Source: Cyanobacteria bacterium UBA4641
GTDB taxonomy: Bacteria > Cyanobacteriota > Vampirovibrionia > Gastranaerophilales > Gastranaerophilaceae
Assembly: GCA_002405805.1 (NCBI GenBank)
Contig: DHMN01000034.1
Location: forward strand, 1-6,540
DNA length: 6,540 bases
Reading direction: 5' to 3'
The position numbers were made by a program, and so were the translations under genes. Shown here piece after piece: positions 4,904 to 6,540 of this stretch. Every line of letters begins with the position of its first letter. Within the stretch, counting starts at the first letter, position 1. A model generated the notes under the pieces. It saw nothing but the letters and a program-made list of their open reading frames with translations. It was not told where the DNA came from and searched no databases.

Positions 4904-5419
4904 ATGAAAAAGGTTTTATTCACTCTTATCACAACTATAGCTTTAACTTTCGCGACACAAGCAAGTTTTGCAGCACCAATGCCACCTGCTGGTGGGCATG
5001 GCGCACCTATGCATGGTGGAGTTTCTATGGGGCGTCCGCCAATGGGTAATCATTCACCATTAATGCGCCCACCGATGGGAGGAAGACCTGATATGGGTAG
5101 ACCTCCAATGATTGGAGGAGGAGCAAGACCACCTATGATAGGAGGGGGCAGACAACTTCCGCCACCACCGCCTATGCACAGACCATATCGTCCGATAATA
5201 CGACCGTATTATTCACCGTTTTACTACTCTTCTGTGTATTATCCCAGATACACAACATATTCTTATTACTACCCTACAGAATACGAAGGTGTAGCAATCA
5301 CACCTGCAACAGCCGGAACTGTTGTTGTTCGTGATGATTATTCAGGAGTAAATACTGCTGCAAATGTAATTAATACAGCAGCAAACGTTGCGGCAACAAT
5401 CAGATATCTGACTTGGTAA
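4904..5419 (+). CDS. Exported Gly/Pro/Met-rich, Tyr-rich protein
   Basis: 171 residues. A clear Sec signal peptide (1-23, MKK, hydrophobic core, S-F-A ending) is cut before Ala24. The first mature region (24-95) is Gly/Pro/Met/Arg-rich and low in complexity, with RPPM at 44, 55, 66 and 75 and two adjacent 9-residue units RPPMIGGG(A/R) (67-75 region, 27-base DNA period). A Tyr/Pro/Ser-rich stretch (about 95-128) follows, then a C-terminal part with a repeated N-T-A-A-N-V (150-162). The start at 4904 has AGGAGA six bases upstream; the 20 extra codons back to a TTG at 4844 would translate that ribosome site and are rejected. It could be a surface, matrix or metal-handling protein; I cannot assign a function. 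It lies 82 bases after the previous gene and 6 before the next. Confidence 0.85.
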   Translation: MKKVLFTLITTIALTFATQASFAAPMPPAGGHGAPMHGGVSMGRPPMGNHSPLMRPPMGGRPDMGRPPMIGGGARPPMIGGGRQLPPPPPMHRPYRPIIRPYYSPFYYSSVYYPRYTTYSYYYPTEYEGVAITPATAGTVVVRDDYSGVNTAANVINTAANVAATIRYLTW

Positions 5420-5425
5420 ACATAA

Positions 5426-6088
5426 ATGACAGAACGAAAAATTCTACTAAGACGAAATCCTTTTTTGATTTTTATACTAAGGTTCATTCCGGTAATATTT
5501 ACCGGCAGTATTTTTTCGTTCCTTTTATATTTGCATAACGCATCCGCAGCAAAAGCGCTTTGTTGTTTATTTTTAGCAATCGCGATAATTATCGGTATAA
5601 AAAGTCTCAAAAATAACAACAAATATCTTGTATTTAAAGATGGCGAATTGACCATCTACCAAGGAAAAACAGTTACAACAATTTTTCAAAAAGATATAAA
5701 ACAAATCAAAGAATTTCCATTATTTAAGATAATAATAATTGAACTATTCAATTCAGATAACGTTGAAGTGGTTAATTTTCATCTTGTAAAAAGTCTTGGC
5801 GCGAAGTTATATTTTTTAGTAAAAGCGAATTTATACAAATCATTTCCTGACAAGGGGAAAGTTTTTGAAGATGAATATGTAAAAATGTATTCAGAGTCAG
5901 ACAAATTTCCTGAAAGTATTAAAAATATTGATGAAATAGGCAGGACGCAAACTATAATTTTTGCAACAATTGCGATAGTTTTAGGGATAATTCCGATAGG
6001 GTTTTCTTATGTGTCGGTTTTATGGCTGATTTCTGCACTTATGACGATTTTGAGTACAGGGATTTTTAGCAGTTTGAATGGAATGTAA
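5426..6088 (+). CDS. Four-span membrane protein with possible PH-like domain
   Basis: 220 residues. Two N-terminal membrane helices (about 12-36 and 41-60), a cytosolic or exposed domain of about 75 residues (65-138) and, after a charged stretch (140-172), two more helices (about 174-193 and 196-216). The middle domain begins K-Y-L-V-F-K-D-G-E-L-T-I-Y-Q-G and shows alternating strands with a later helix, the layout of bacterial PH-like membrane domains; this is judged by pattern only and is uncertain. Its ATG is six bases past the preceding stop and has no Shine-Dalgarno, so it probably depends on translational coupling with the exported protein gene. No enzyme motif is visible. It is the last gene of the plus-strand series. 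Confidence 0.75.
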   Translation: MTERKILLRRNPFLIFILRFIPVIFTGSIFSFLLYLHNASAAKALCCLFLAIAIIIGIKSLKNNNKYLVFKDGELTIYQGKTVTTIFQKDIKQIKEFPLFKIIIIELFNSDNVEVVNFHLVKSLGAKLYFLVKANLYKSFPDKGKVFEDEYVKMYSESDKFPESIKNIDEIGRTQTIIFATIAIVLGIIPIGFSYVSVLWLISALMTILSTGIFSSLNGM

Positions 6089-6119
6089 GGGGGGCAATGT
6101 CTTTCAATTATATACTTTT

Positions 6120-6213
6120 ACCCTCTCCTAGGGACACTAGCCGAACCAACGAGCAACGCGAGTTGTGTGAGACTGCGTGCCGTATGGCTGAGGGTTAGGG
6201 TGAGGGTGAGGGG
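6120..6213 (+). repeat. Imperfect palindrome with four-tract G-quadruplex motif
   Basis: ACCCTCTCC (6120-6128) pairs 8 of 9 with GGTGAGGGT (6199-6207), and AGCC (6139-6142) pairs with GGCT (6186-6189). The right arm (6192-6213) is four G-tracts, 3, 3, 3 and 4 long, separated by TTA, TGA and TGA. It lies 104 bases past the stop of the membrane protein gene, so it would be in the 3' end of that transcript. G-rich tandem runs are out of character for this AT-rich window. Confidence 0.6.
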
Positions 6214-6244
6214 TTATCCTTTCTTTTTCCATCACTCCGTCAGG

Positions 6245-6268
6245 GGTGCTTTTGGTGGCAAAAGCACC
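6245..6268. repeat. 10-bp perfect hairpin
   Basis: GGTGCTTTTG (6245-6254) and CAAAAGCACC (6259-6268) form ten perfect pairs around a GTGG loop. It lacks a T-run on either side, so it is not a standard terminator. It belongs to the repeat-filled, gene-free stretch 6089-6540. Confidence 0.65.
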
Positions 6269-6320
6269 GCAAAACCACCGACACGCCAATGTTCACATCA
6301 AACTTAAAATTCGTACCGTA

Positions 6321-6360
6321 GCCGAATAACTCGTCACTTCATTCCTCAAACAAATTCGGC
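6321..6360. repeat. Hairpin sharing a loop sequence with the 2736 palindrome
   Basis: GCCGAAT (6321-6327) pairs with ATTCGGC (6354-6360), 7 bp around a 26-base loop. The minus strand of the loop (6346 to 6332) reads AGGAATGAAGTGACG, which matches 13 of 15 bases of the loop core at 2761-2775. Confidence 0.5.
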
Positions 6361-6436
6361 TTTTGTCGTTTACTCGTTTTGTTTGATTGTTCACTTTTGG
6401 CTATTGTCGGATTGTTGACCTATGTGTTGAATCGAT

Positions 6437-6476
6437 TGTGGGGAAACTTCGTTTTTCCTACACTACTTCATTTTTA
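6437..6476 (+). terminator. Weak candidate terminator hairpin
   Basis: TGTGGGGAAA (6437-6446) pairs with TTTTCCTACA (6453-6462), ten pairs including two G-T, around a six-base CTTCGT loop. A run of five T starts at 6470, eight bases past the stem, which is further than in a standard terminator. It could end the plus-strand transcript, or be one more palindromic repeat. Confidence 0.35.
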
Positions 6477-6480
6477 TATT

Positions 6481-6540
6481 GTCATTCTGAAAGCTTAGAA
6501 AATTTGAGTGAGCGGTGTGAGCACATAATTTTCTTGCTAT
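6481..6540. repeat. Truncated palindromic repeat at the window edge
   Basis: It opens with GTCATTCTGAA (6481-6491), the same end as the 2736 copy. AGAAAATT (6498-6505) pairs with AATTTTCT (6527-6534) around a loop of alternating GAGTGAGC-type bases. The matching right end is expected just outside the window. Confidence 0.55.

Noticed and set aside
5338..5655. 105-codon minus-strand open frame
   Set aside because: Antisense to the end of the exported protein gene and the start of the membrane protein gene, both of which are better supported.

Overview
The window is an AT-rich bacterial segment. The best lineage guess is the gut Melainabacteria/Gastranaerophilales (Vampirovibrionia). The clues are a pseudopilin-type N-terminus of the F-T-L-A-E-V-L-I-T-L-G class with the I-G-V-V-A-A-M-T-I-P continuation, AT-rich intergenic DNA full of palindromic repeats, a tRNA-Leu with no encoded CCA, and many short lineage-specific secreted or membrane proteins. 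This placement is inference from protein style; no taxonomic marker gene is present.

Left part, minus strand (about 1-2579). At the left edge a strong Shine-Dalgarno and a perfect TATAAT face out of the window, so a minus-strand gene probably starts just beyond base 1. Next comes a compact three-gene operon read right to left: a small OadG-family membrane protein (1847-2101), an ArsB/NhaD-type ion permease (538-1857, overlapping the previous gene by 11 bases) and an unannotated 46-residue single-span membrane miniprotein (384-524). A hairpin terminator lies 5 bases past the last stop. Upstream of the operon is a short exported protein of unknown function (2199-2579) with a GTG start, no visible ribosome site and a -10 box placed so that the mRNA could begin at the start codon.

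Middle (2580-3303). This is a repeat-rich intergenic stretch with one stable gene, tRNA-Leu(CAG) on the minus strand (3023-3104). On its 3' side is a 157-bp inverted repeat and a second palindrome, both carrying a GTCATTCTGAA-type end. On its 5' side the first 11 bases of the tRNA are repeated exactly 120 bases upstream, with three consecutive hairpins in between.

Right part (3304-6088). A minus-strand Cro/C1-type regulator diverges from a plus-strand series of four genes: a pseudopilin-like protein with a duplicated prepilin-peptidase site, a 75-residue unknown protein, an exported Gly/Pro/Met-rich and Tyr-rich protein, and a four-span membrane protein with a possible PH-like domain. They look like an envelope or surface module, possibly controlled by the divergent regulator, but no co-function is proven.

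Right edge (6089-6540). I see no gene, but a dense set of repeats: a long imperfect palindrome containing a canonical four-tract G-quadruplex motif, several hairpins, and the start of another GTCATTCTGAA palindrome cut by the window end.

The most interesting signal is the link between the dispersed palindromic repeats and the pseudopilin gene. The 60-bp in-frame segment that duplicates the pilin cleavage motif contains a stretch resembling the loop core of the intergenic palindromes, as if a repeat had been domesticated into a protein.
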